From: Actinomycetota bacterium | GTDB lineage: Bacteria; Acidobacteriota; Blastocatellia; Chloracidobacteriales; Chloracidobacteriaceae | Reading direction: 5' to 3' | DNA length: 6,672 bases | Assembly: GCA_013298335.1 (NCBI GenBank) | Contig: JAAFHI010000192.1 | Coordinates: 1-6,672 of the forward strand | Shown here: piece by piece, positions 1 through 6,114 of the stretch | How positions within the stretch are numbered: position 1 is the stretch's first letter | Layout of the letters: every line of letters starts with the position of its first letter | The notes under the pieces: model-generated | Database searches by the model: none | What the model was told of the DNA's origin: nothing | What the model saw: only the letters and a program-made list of their open reading frames with translations | Position numbers and translations under genes: made by a program

Positions 1-1
1 G

Positions 2-106
2 ACGCTCATCGGGTCGTACCACCCGAGCCAGCAGAACACGTCCACCAAAAAGCTGACTGAGCCAATGCTCGACGCGGTGTTCGAGGCCGCGCGGGCCGCG
101 CTCTAA
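2..106 (+). CDS. udgB: Uracil-DNA glycosylase, family 5 (UdgB-type), C-terminal fragment
   Basis: Only the last 34 codons are in the window; the gene begins upstream. The readable tail contains [10 protein letters not shown] followed by K-K-L-T-E-P-M-L-D. This matches the HPS-x-x-N motif of the uracil-DNA glycosylase superfamily, which contacts the DNA lesion, and the L-T-x-x-M tail typical of family 5 enzymes. Such enzymes remove uracil and some other deaminated bases to start base-excision repair in the cytoplasm. The stop TAA is at 104-106. A diverged second copy of this same tail occurs 513 bp downstream (578-625), so the 3' end of the gene may have been exchanged or duplicated. The family call rests on a short stretch; family 4 is less likely because of the N-T-x-T continuation. 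Confidence 0.75.
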   Translation, partial: TLIGSYHPSQQNTSTKKLTEPMLDAVFEAARAAL

Positions 107-191
107 AGTCGGACGGCCCCTTAAAGCGGACCGGCCCAGGGGCAGTTTTCGCTCCCCTATTCAAGTGAGACATCTTCAAGTAGGAATCGAG

Positions 192-515
192 ATGGCTTTA
201 CAAAGCTTCAAGGTCATTGTCGCCGTCATTGCCGTGGCGTTCACATTGTTTTTTCTTGGCGTCGTCGTGCCACCATTGATCAGGCAGCCGGACATCATTG
301 GTGCGTTTGGTGCCGGATTCGTTAATCCGTACGCATCGGGGTACGCGATGGACACGATCGGTTGCTGGTGCATTCTTGCCACATGGGTTTTTTACGAAGC
401 CAGAACAACGAACATAAAGCACGGCTGGATCGCCGTCCTGCTCGGCATTGTGCCAGGTGTCGCAACCGGGCTTGGCTTCTATTTACTCCTCAGGCTTCGG
501 CATAAAGTTCAATGA
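192..515 (+). CDS. Small DUF2834-like membrane protein
   Basis: This encodes a 107-residue integral membrane protein of unknown function. Three hydrophobic segments are visible, at about residues 7-29, 51-70 and 77-100. The loop between the first two carries N-P-Y-A-S-G-Y-A-M-D, and E-A-R follows the second segment. The G-Y-A-x-D and F-x-E-A-R pattern, with a glycine-rich third helix ending in L-R-x-R, resembles the DUF2834 family as I remember it. The ATG at 192 is preferred because AGGA lies at 182-185, six bases upstream. An in-frame GTG at 165 would add nine residues but has no visible ribosome site. The gene sits alone between two copies of the glycosylase tail, and its base composition looks less GC-rich than its neighbours, so it may have arrived with the upstream segment. 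No catalytic motif is visible. Confidence 0.7.
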   Translation: MALQSFKVIVAVIAVAFTLFFLGVVVPPLIRQPDIIGAFGAGFVNPYASGYAMDTIGCWCILATWVFYEARTTNIKHGWIAVLLGIVPGVATGLGFYLLLRLRHKVQ

Positions 516-577
516 GGGTGCGTATCCCCAAAAACGAACCTGGAGTTCGACAACGTGTCTCCCGGTGTGGTGGGCGG

Positions 578-625
578 ATGCTCGACGCGGTGTTGGAGGC
601 GGCGCGGGCGGTGCTCGACGAATAA
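578..625 (+). pseudogene. Orphan second copy of the uracil-DNA glycosylase C-terminal tail
   Basis: Read in frame from 578, this stretch gives M-L-D-A-V-L-E-A-A-R-A-V-L-D-E and a TAA stop. The intact glycosylase tail at 65-106 reads [13 protein letters not shown] and a stop. Over 39 bases (65-103 against 578-616) 35 are identical; two of the four differences are silent GCC/GCG changes and two are conservative (F/L, A/V). Upstream, 552-566 reads A-A-C-G-T-G-T-C-T-C-C-C-G-G-T, which resembles the N-T-S-T codons of the intact motif but is out of frame with 578, as if bases have been lost between. The stop abuts a strong terminator hairpin. It is best read as the remnant 3' end of another udgB allele, not as a functional gene. 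Confidence 0.55.
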
Positions 626-653
626 AAAGGGGAAGCCGAGTGGCTTCCCCTTT
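626..653. terminator. Bidirectional intrinsic terminator hairpin
   Basis: A perfect inverted repeat: a 12-bp stem (626-637 pairing with 642-653) around a GAGT loop. The stem starts with AAA and ends with TTT, so either strand gives a GC-rich hairpin followed by U residues. It begins directly after the stop of the orphan glycosylase tail (625) and ends 23 bp before the stop of the convergent Bax-inhibitor-1 gene. It can therefore end transcripts from both sides. Its position suggests it was originally the udgB terminator. Confidence 0.85.
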
Positions 654-676
654 CGATTTCGGCCATCCGTTCCGCG

Positions 677-1387
677 TCAGTTGCGGTTCAGGATGCTCAA
701 CAGATTGATGAAGATGTTGAAGAAGTCGAGAAACAGACTGAGCGCTCCGGCGACGTATTCGTTCGTCGGCAGGCGATGCAGAATGTTTGACGTGTCATAG
801 AGCACGTAACCGAGGAAAAGCAGGATCACCACCGACGAAATCGCCAGCGAGAAGACTGACGAGCCGAGGAAGATTCCCAGAACCGAGGCCACGACCAGCA
901 CGATCAGCCCCGTGAACAGGAAACTCCGCAGGAAGCTGAAGTCCTTGCGGGTGATGAACACATACCCGGTGAGACCGGCAAAGGCCGCCGTCGTCAGTCC
1001 TCCCGCCGTCAGAATCGACGTCGGATTTCTTCCGAGGACATAAAGAATGAAGGGCGAGATGAAGACACCCTCCAGAACCGTGAAGGCGAGCAGGGCCAGT
1101 ACGTTGACGCCTTTCACCAGCCGGACCGCCTGCACGGCGAAGACCGAGGCGATCAGGACGGCGAAGGAAATCCAGATGTGCTGGATGACGAAGAGATAGG
1201 CCCCGGTCATCAGGCTCAGGGCGACACCGCCGATCGACGCCAGAATTCCGACGAAGAAGAGTCCGTAAACCTTGCGGACAAAAGACATCCGCTCGGCGAG
1301 CGGGGCTGCCGCGGCGACCTGGGGCCGCGCGTTCGGGATGCCGTAATTCTGTTCCTGCCAGGGCTGCCGTTCGTGAAAGTTGTTCAT
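677..1387 (-). CDS. Bax inhibitor-1 (BI-1/YccA/YetJ) family membrane protein
   Basis: This encodes a 236-residue inner-membrane protein with about seven hydrophobic helices between residues 38 and 233, after a polar, alanine-ending N-terminus. The family includes pH-sensitive calcium-leak channels such as Bacillus YetJ, and E. coli YccA, which modulates FtsH proteolysis. Family features seen are F-V-R-K-V-Y at the first helix, T-V-L-E-G-V (Glu106) in the third, Y-D-T-S-N-I (Asp198) and L-D-F-F-N-I-F (Asp221) near the end. The two aspartates occupy the places of the di-aspartyl pH sensor described in YetJ. The length is usual for the family. An AAAGGAA ribosome site (1398-1404 on the plus strand) lies 10 bases before the ATG. 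The gene is monocistronic, divergent from rlmI and convergent on the terminator at 626-653. Whether it transports Ca2+ here is inference. Confidence 0.93.
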   Translation of the reverse strand: MNNFHERQPWQEQNYGIPNARPQVAAAAPLAERMSFVRKVYGLFFVGILASIGGVALSLMTGAYLFVIQHIWISFAVLIASVFAVQAVRLVKGVNVLALLAFTVLEGVFISPFILYVLGRNPTSILTAGGLTTAAFAGLTGYVFITRKDFSFLRSFLFTGLIVLVVASVLGIFLGSSVFSLAISSVVILLFLGYVLYDTSNILHRLPTNEYVAGALSLFLDFFNIFINLLSILNRN

Positions 1388-1592
1388 TTCAACACCGTTC
1401 CTTTCGAACTGAATCGTTCATCCGAATCATGCGCCTTCCGGCGCGTTGCTCCCAAACGGTATCTCCGAAGAAAACCCAGAACCGGGCTGCCCTCGAAGTC
1501 TTTTCTCACGGGCTGCTTTTTCCGGCGCGGGCTTCCGGGTAGTATGCCGGATTGTCTTCAAACAAAATCCTGAATCGAAAATCGTGAATGAC

Positions 1593-2762
1593 ATGTCTTC
1601 CTCCGTTGTTTTGCACCCCGGAAAGGAAAAGGCGCTTCTGAATCGCCACCAGTGGATTTTTTCGGGCGCGGTGAAATCCGGCCCCGAATTCGAGAACGGC
1701 GCGCTGCTGCCGGTCCGGGCTTCGAACGGGCAACTGCTCGGAACGGCCTACTTTAACCGGAAATGTTCCATCGTCGGGCGAATGCTCGCCTTCGGCGACG
1801 AAGCGCCGCTCGACGCGCTCCGGCGCAAAATCCGGGCCGCGATTCGCTTGCGGCGGAGTCTGTTCGATTCAAGTCGGACGAATGCCGTCCGGTACGTGAA
1901 CAGCGAAGGCGACGGGCTGCCGGGACTCGTCGTGGACGGGTACGCCGACGTGCTCGTCGTTCAGATTTCGACGCTCGGCATCGAAAAACTGAAATCGGAA
2001 ATCGTCGAAACCCTCGTCGCGGAACTGAAACCGACTGCGGTGTACGAACGGTCGGATATGGGCAGCCGGCGCGAGGAAGGATTGAAGGATCAGGCCGGGA
2101 CGCTGTACGGCGACGCGCCGAAGGATGTCGTCGTTCTCGAAAATGGCCTGAACTTCGCCGTCGATTTTCGCCACGGGCAGAAAACCGGCTTCTTTCTGGA
2201 TCAGCGGGAAATGCGGTCGCTGGTGGAGCGGTTCGCGGCGGGGCGGCGGGTGCTGAACTGTTTCTCGTATACCGGCGGGTTTTCGGCCTACGCGGTGCGC
2301 GGCGGGGCGGCGCGCGCGGACTCGGTCGATATTTCGGGCGCGGCCAGTACGCTGGGGCAGCGGAATTTCGAATTGAACGATTTTGCGCCGGAAACGGGCG
2401 AGTTCGTCACGGCGGACGTGTTCGAGCATCTACGTACCATCAAGCCGGACTACGATTTCATCGTGCTCGATCCGCCCGCCTTCGCGAAAAAGAAGGACGA
2501 CGTCATTCGCGCCGGACGCGGTTACAAGGACGTCAACCGGCAGGCGTTACTGAAAGTCGCACCTGGCGGATTGGTGCTGACCTGTTCCTGCTCGCACTTC
2601 GTGGATGAAAAACTCTTCCAGCAGATCATCTTTCAGGCCGCCTGCGAGGCGAACCGGACGGTCCGTGTGATTCAGCGTCACCACCACGCGCTCGACCATC
2701 CGGTGAGCATCTTCCATCCGGAAGGGAATTACCTGAAGAGTCTGTTGCTCGCCGTGGAGTGA
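1593..2762 (+). CDS. rlmI: 23S rRNA cytosine-C5 methyltransferase, RlmI type
   Basis: This encodes a 389-residue SAM-dependent methyltransferase, close to the length of E. coli RlmI (396), which makes m5C1962 in 23S rRNA. Residues 1-70 form the PUA-like RNA-binding domain, opening V-V-L-H-P-G-K-E. Family motifs are F-R-H-G-Q-K-T-G-F-F-L-D-Q-R (192-205), SAM motif I V-L-N-C-F-S-Y-T-G-G-F (220-230), the acidic V-D-I-S (Asp246), L-D-P-P-A-F (292-297) and T-C-S-C-S (330-334), which supplies the catalytic cysteine. The reading frame is open back to 1446, but residues before 1593 do not resemble the family, so the ATG at 1593 is chosen; a GTG three codons earlier (1584) is also possible. No good Shine-Dalgarno is visible at either. 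A weak -10-like TAGTAT at 1540-1545 might serve as promoter. Substrate C1962 is by family analogy; RlmI-like proteins can differ. Confidence 0.92.
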   Translation: MSSSVVLHPGKEKALLNRHQWIFSGAVKSGPEFENGALLPVRASNGQLLGTAYFNRKCSIVGRMLAFGDEAPLDALRRKIRAAIRLRRSLFDSSRTNAVRYVNSEGDGLPGLVVDGYADVLVVQISTLGIEKLKSEIVETLVAELKPTAVYERSDMGSRREEGLKDQAGTLYGDAPKDVVVLENGLNFAVDFRHGQKTGFFLDQREMRSLVERFAAGRRVLNCFSYTGGFSAYAVRGGAARADSVDISGAASTLGQRNFELNDFAPETGEFVTADVFEHLRTIKPDYDFIVLDPPAFAKKKDDVIRAGRGYKDVNRQALLKVAPGGLVLTCSCSHFVDEKLFQQIIFQAACEANRTVRVIQRHHHALDHPVSIFHPEGNYLKSLLLAVE

Positions 2763-2801
2763 GTTGTTCCGGGCGGATTGAAATCTTTTTGGGGTTTTTC
2801 C

Positions 2802-2883
2802 AACGCAAAGACACAAAGACGCAAAGGCACAAAGAGTTGAATCAGTTTGGCTTCGTGTCTTTGTGTCTCCGTGTCTTTGTGTT
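2802..2883. repeat. Octamer-phased inverted repeat, copy 1
   Basis: Two arms of about 33 bases (2802-2834 and 2851-2883) pair around a 16-base spacer, with six mismatches that are all A/G or T/C exchanges. Each arm is four consecutive 8-bp units. The left units are CGCAAAGA, CACAAAGA, CGCAAAGG and CACAAAGA (2804-2835). The right units are CTTCGTGT, CTTTGTGT, CTCCGTGT and CTTTGTGT (2851-2882). A run of T precedes and a run of A follows, so the U-tract is on the wrong side for an intrinsic terminator on either strand. It fills the gap between the convergent rlmI and CAP genes. A second copy occurs at 6021-6099. Confidence 0.9.
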
Positions 2884-2898
2884 CAAAAAATCTGCGGA

Positions 2899-3831
2899 TC
2901 ACTCGACCCGAAGACACACATTCGTTGCCGGGAAGGGGTTTTTGATGCGTGATTTGGTGAGATACACCACCACGGTATAGACGCCGGGGTCGGGTTTCCA
3001 GAGTTCGATCTGGGTGAGAAACCGGCCATTGCCGCCAAGTTTGATTTCTCCCTTTGTGCCGTCGCTATAGGTTGATCCGTCGTCCAGATGGGGTTTCAAC
3101 TGCTTCTCTTCATTGGGGAAGCCGTAGGCGTACCGCTTTTTCAACTGAGCGATGGTGAGCGGGGCGGGAAATGGTTCGTAATACACCATGACGCCGAAGA
3201 CCTTGCAGGTGGACGGCTCCAGCACCCATCCCGACAGCATGAATTTCTCTCCCGGTTTGAATGTTTTGGGCAAGGTCTCGAAGGTGACGTAGCGGCTGAG
3301 AAATTCCTCCGACAGGGCCACCTGCTCGCCATCAGCGGCGATGCCGAATCCGACGTGAGTATGCGTCGGATTGAGAATGGTCTTGCGGTGACCGTCGCGG
3401 GGCGGACGTTCGTCGTGCATCGAATTGTGCATTTCGCGCAGGTAATCAATGAGGCGTTCGCCTCGTTCCGCCGGGTGAATCCCGCTCAACAGTGAAACGT
3501 TTTCGGCGTTGTAGTCCGTGCCGCCCGCGAATCCATAGCGCATGTAGGGCAGCCATCCCGCCTGATTCCAGTGACTGAGAAAGTTGTTTTCGGCGAGTTC
3601 CGCGGCGTGTCCGTCGCCGACCCGACTCGCCGTGTCGTCGAGCGTAACCGGCGGGACGCCCGCCCTGGCCCGCTGCTCGTTGATGAGATCGAGCAGGACC
3701 TGCCGGGCGGTTTTGGCGTCGAACCGCGCCTCCGTTTTGGGCGGAGCGGTTTTGGCGATGCCGCCCGCGATGAGACATGCGCCGAGCGCGATGCACAGGA
3801 CGAACACACGAAGCGCCGACGGTTTCGTCAT
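2899..3831 (-). CDS. Secreted CAP/SCP-domain protein with C-terminal extension
   Basis: This encodes a 310-residue exported protein. The N-terminus has K3 and R8, a hydrophobic stretch (9-25) and L-G-A-C ending at Cys19, a possible lipobox; ordinary signal peptidase I cleavage near residue 26 is the alternative. Residues 43-165 are a CAP (SCP/PR-1) domain: L-L-D-L-I-N-E-Q-R-A-R-A-G, F-L-S-H (His87), A-E-N-V (Glu110), D-G-H-R-K-T-I-L-N-P (His148) and H-V-G-F-G-I (158-163). These supply the usual His/Glu cavity residues. Bacterial CAP proteins are extracytoplasmic with mostly unknown roles. Residues 180-310 look beta-rich and match no family I recognise; Cys209 and Cys306, the only cysteines after the signal region, could form a disulfide. 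An AGAGG ribosome site (3842-3846) lies 10 bases before the ATG. It is monocistronic, divergent from the TetR operon. Confidence 0.87.
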   Translation of the reverse strand: MTKPSALRVFVLCIALGACLIAGGIAKTAPPKTEARFDAKTARQVLLDLINEQRARAGVPPVTLDDTASRVGDGHAAELAENNFLSHWNQAGWLPYMRYGFAGGTDYNAENVSLLSGIHPAERGERLIDYLREMHNSMHDERPPRDGHRKTILNPTHTHVGFGIAADGEQVALSEEFLSRYVTFETLPKTFKPGEKFMLSGWVLEPSTCKVFGVMVYYEPFPAPLTIAQLKKRYAYGFPNEEKQLKPHLDDGSTYSDGTKGEIKLGGNGRFLTQIELWKPDPGVYTVVVYLTKSRIKNPFPATNVCLRVE

Positions 3832-3955
3832 GGTTCACGAGCCTCTTTCCCGGAAAATTCGGTTTCGTTTTATGGCATATCCGGCCGCGGATGGCAGCCC
3901 TTGAGGCATTTGACACGGTTCCGGCGGGCGCGGGTTGCATTTTTTCTTCTTGTCG

Positions 3956-3971
3956 GTAAGTTATTACTTAC
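3956..3971. promoter_or_regulatory. Candidate TetR operator, distal copy
   Basis: An inverted repeat, GTAAGT-TATT-ACTTAC: six-base perfect arms around four bases, followed by TT. It lies 113 bp before the TetR start and 125 bp before the divergent CAP start (3831). A near copy lies 76 bp downstream (4032-4047), both ending TACTTACTT. Paired palindromes before an autoregulated TetR gene fit repressor binding sites. This is inference from position and symmetry. Confidence 0.6.
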
Positions 3972-4031
3972 TTGCATTCCGGGAAATCGGGCAAAAATGA
4001 GAACTTTTTGGGGAAAATCCCGTACCGGCTT

Positions 4032-4047
4032 GTGAGTGAATACTTAC
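4032..4047. promoter_or_regulatory. Candidate TetR operator, proximal copy
   Basis: This box reads GTGAGT-GAAT-ACTTAC, the same inverted-repeat design as 3956-3971 with one arm mismatch. It ends two bases before TATAAA (4049-4054), a plausible -10 element, although no convincing -35 is spaced from it. Bound repressor would cover such a promoter and block transcription of the regulator and adaptor. It lies 36 bp before the regulator ATG. Confidence 0.55.
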
Positions 4048-4083
4048 TTATAAAAATCAGCCCTGCCAACGGAGCGTTCAGGA

Positions 4084-4794
4084 ATGTCCACCGCCACCCC
4101 AAATTCCACTGCCCAGGAGATCGCGTCGCCGCCGCGCGGGGCGCCGATTCGAATGACCGGCGAGGATCGTCGGCAACAGATCGTCCGCATCGCCATGCGC
4201 CGTTTTTCGGAAAAAGGCTTCAACGGGGTCACCACCAAGCAGATCGCCGCCGAAGCCGGCATCAGCGAGGCCATGATTTTCCGGCACTTCGCGACCAAGC
4301 AGGAACTCTACTCCGCCATTATTGATGTCAAGGCGAAAGACGTCGGCGCGGACGAGTTCTGGGCGTCGATGCGCGAACTCGCCAAGACCCGCGACGACCG
4401 TCTTTTTTTCGAGACGATCATCCGCCACATGATCGAAAAGGACCGCCAGGACTTTTCCTTCATCCGGCTGCTGTTCTTCAGCGCGCTCGAAGGGCACGAA
4501 CTCTCGGAATTGTTTTTCGAGACGCGCGTTCAGGAAATTTACGGATTCCTCAGTGAGTACATCGAATCGCGTATCCGCGAGGGCGCGTTCCGGCGGGTCA
4601 ACCCGCTGCTGGCCGCCCGTTGCCTGTTTTCGATGCCGTTCCTCCAGTTGCTGACCGAAGAACTGTTCCGCGATTTCACTGCGACGGCTTCGCCCGAGGA
4701 ACTGGCCCGGACCTACGTTGGAATGTTTCTGGCGGGAATTCAGGCGACCGCCGATCCGAATTCACCTTCCGCCATTGTGGAGAAGAAATCATGA
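4084..4794 (+). CDS. TetR/AcrR-family transcriptional regulator
   Basis: This encodes a 236-residue DNA-binding repressor candidate. The N-terminal TetR domain runs from about residue 25: R-R-Q-Q-I-V-R-I-A-M-R-R-F (29-41), then the helix-turn-helix T-K-Q-I-A-A-E-A-G-I-S-E-A-M-I-F-R-H-F (51-69) and T-K-Q-E-L-Y. The remainder is a helical ligand-binding and dimerisation domain with no recognisable ligand signature. About 24 residues precede the conserved start; GGAG at 4071-4074, nine bases before the ATG at 4084, supports the long form, while Met24 (4153) has no good ribosome site. Its stop overlaps the efflux adaptor start by four bases (ATGA, 4791-4794). Two matching palindromes lie upstream. 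The context indicates autoregulated control of an efflux operon, with derepression by a small ligand by family analogy. Confidence 0.92.
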   Translation: MSTATPNSTAQEIASPPRGAPIRMTGEDRRQQIVRIAMRRFSEKGFNGVTTKQIAAEAGISEAMIFRHFATKQELYSAIIDVKAKDVGADEFWASMRELAKTRDDRLFFETIIRHMIEKDRQDFSFIRLLFFSALEGHELSELFFETRVQEIYGFLSEYIESRIREGAFRRVNPLLAARCLFSMPFLQLLTEELFRDFTATASPEELARTYVGMFLAGIQATADPNSPSAIVEKKS

Positions 4795-6011
4795 ACCGCA
4801 CGTTTGTCGCGCTGACGCTCGCCGCCTGTCTCGGGACGGGGCTGGCCGGGTGTTCGAGAAAGAAAAACCCTGAAACCGTGAAGGCCGCCGGGAACGATGT
4901 CGCCCAGCCGAAGGCGCTCGACGTCTCAACCTCCGTGGTGGTCGAACGCCGCATCCGGAAATCCGTCGAAACGGTCGGAACGCTCGTCGCGCAGGATGAA
5001 GTCACCGTCGGCGGTCAGGTCGGCGGGGAAATTTCGCAGATTTCGGTCGATATCGGCACGCCGGTTCGCGCCGGGCAGGTCATCGCCCGAATTTCGCCCC
5101 GTGAATACGAGTTGAAACTCCAGCAGGCCGAAGCCGCGCTTCAGCAGGCGCGTGCCCAACTCGGCATCGCCGGTGCCGGTGAAAAAATCGAGATTAACCA
5201 GGTCGCGGGCGTCCGGCAGGCGAAAGCCGTGCTCGACGACGCGCGAAGCCAGATGGAGCGCACAAAAAAACTCGTCGAATCGGGCGACCTCGCGCAGCAG
5301 CGATGGGACACGGCGGAAGCCAATTTCCGTAGCGCCGATGCGCGCTATCAGGCGGCGCGCGATGCCGCGTTCAATCAGGTCGCGTTTGTCGAGCAGCGGC
5401 GTTCCGAAGTGCGCTACGCAAAGAAGAAACTCGATGATTCCTTTGTCCGCGCGCCTATTTCCGGAATCGTCAGCGTGAAGCACAAGTCGCTCGGCGAACT
5501 CATCAATGAACAGGGCGGCAACCGCGACATTGTGACCATCGTGCAGGTCAACCCGTTGCGCGTGCAGGCGAACGTGGCCGAGGGCGGCGTGGCCTACGTG
5601 AAGCAGGGCAAGCAGGTGACGTTCACCACCGACGCCTATCCCGGACGCGATTTCCCCGCGGTCGTTTCGCGCATCAGCCCGGTGCTCAACCAGCAGGCGC
5701 GGTTGATGATGGTCGAGGCCACCGCGCCGAATCCGCAGGGACTGCTCAAGCCCGGAATGTTCTGCAAGGTCAGGGTGGACATCGCCGATGACGTGCCGGC
5801 GGCGTTCGTGCCGTCGAGCGCGGTGATCAGCGCGGCAGGACTCGACAAGGTTTTCGTCGCCGAGAACGGCAAGGCGGTTGAACGGGTCGTCCGGATCGGC
5901 AAGCGCGACGGCGACGCGGTCGAAATCGTGGAAGGCGTCAAACCCGGTGAGAAGGTCATCGTCGATAACCTCGAACGCTTGTCGAATGGCGCGCCGGTTT
6001 CGGTGAAATAG
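4791..6011 (+). CDS. RND efflux periplasmic adaptor (membrane fusion protein), lipoprotein
   Basis: This encodes a 406-residue HlyD/AcrA-type adaptor that would link an inner-membrane RND pump to an outer-membrane channel. A signal peptide ends in a clear lipobox, L-A-G-C (Cys21), with Ser at +2. A lipoyl half-motif (about 70-103, V-G-G-E-I-S-Q-I-S-V-D-I-G-T-P-V) precedes an alpha-hairpin coiled coil (104-213, rich in A, Q, R, E). The second lipoyl half follows (V-R-A-P-I-S-G-I-V, 219-227), then a beta-barrel (about 254-330) with G-L-L-K-P-G-M-F, then the membrane-proximal domain with V-P-S-S-A-V (340-345) and G-V-K-P-G-E-K-V-I-V. The start at 4791 has GGAG eight bases upstream and overlaps the TetR stop, implying translational coupling. 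No pump or TolC-like gene is in the window. The substrate is unknown; a MacA-like partner is less likely but not excluded. Confidence 0.93.
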   Translation: MNRTFVALTLAACLGTGLAGCSRKKNPETVKAAGNDVAQPKALDVSTSVVVERRIRKSVETVGTLVAQDEVTVGGQVGGEISQISVDIGTPVRAGQVIARISPREYELKLQQAEAALQQARAQLGIAGAGEKIEINQVAGVRQAKAVLDDARSQMERTKKLVESGDLAQQRWDTAEANFRSADARYQAARDAAFNQVAFVEQRRSEVRYAKKKLDDSFVRAPISGIVSVKHKSLGELINEQGGNRDIVTIVQVNPLRVQANVAEGGVAYVKQGKQVTFTTDAYPGRDFPAVVSRISPVLNQQARLMMVEATAPNPQGLLKPGMFCKVRVDIADDVPAAFVPSSAVISAAGLDKVFVAENGKAVERVVRIGKRDGDAVEIVEGVKPGEKVIVDNLERLSNGAPVSVK

Positions 6012-6020
6012 TTTTTGGAA

Positions 6021-6099
6021 CACGAAGGCACAAAGTCACGAAGACACAAAGAATTTTTCCCGAATTTCCTTCGTGCCTCTGTGCCTTTGTGACTTCGTG
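6021..6099. repeat. Octamer-phased inverted repeat, copy 2
   Basis: Two 32-base arms (6021-6052 and 6068-6099) flank a 15-base AT-rich spacer. Each arm is four 8-bp units. On the left these are CACGAAGG, CACAAAGT, CACGAAGA and CACAAAGA; on the right CCTTCGTG, CCTCTGTG, CCTTTGTG and ACTTCGTG. The design matches 2802-2883, including the preceding GTTTTT-NN-AA and a following A-rich run. It lies between the efflux adaptor stop (6011) and the dehydrogenase start. It could fold in the transcript, but no U-tract follows, so it is not a standard terminator. Confidence 0.9.
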
Positions 6100-6114
6100 A
6101 TGAAAGAAAAAAAC

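Noticed and set aside
138..158. Imperfect hairpin AGGGG...CCCCT after the udgB stop, possible terminator
   Set aside because: The stem is about seven pairs with a bulge, lies 30 bases past the stop and has no following U run.
1446..1592. N-terminal extension of the methyltransferase reading frame
   Set aside because: The 49 extra residues do not resemble the RlmI family, whose PUA domain begins just after 1593, and no ribosome site supports the 1446 start.
1763..2608. Long open frame overlapping rlmI (281 codons) and the long antisense frames at 1869-2429 and 4926-6023
   Set aside because: They overlap genes with clear family motifs, are very rich in Arg, Gly, His or Asp in the way of GC-rich shadow frames, and show no recognisable domain.
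2763..2898. CRISPR-like array suggested by short repeated units
   Set aside because: The units are 8 bp, contiguous without spacers and arranged as opposing arms, which is a hairpin repeat and not a CRISPR.
3910..3915. TTGACA matching a perfect -35 box upstream of the TetR gene
   Set aside because: No acceptable -10 element lies 16-18 bp downstream; the sequence there is GC-rich.
3571..4035. Plus-strand open frame across the CAP gene start and the intergenic gap
   Set aside because: Its low-complexity composition mirrors the opposite-strand CAP gene, and it runs through the candidate operator region.
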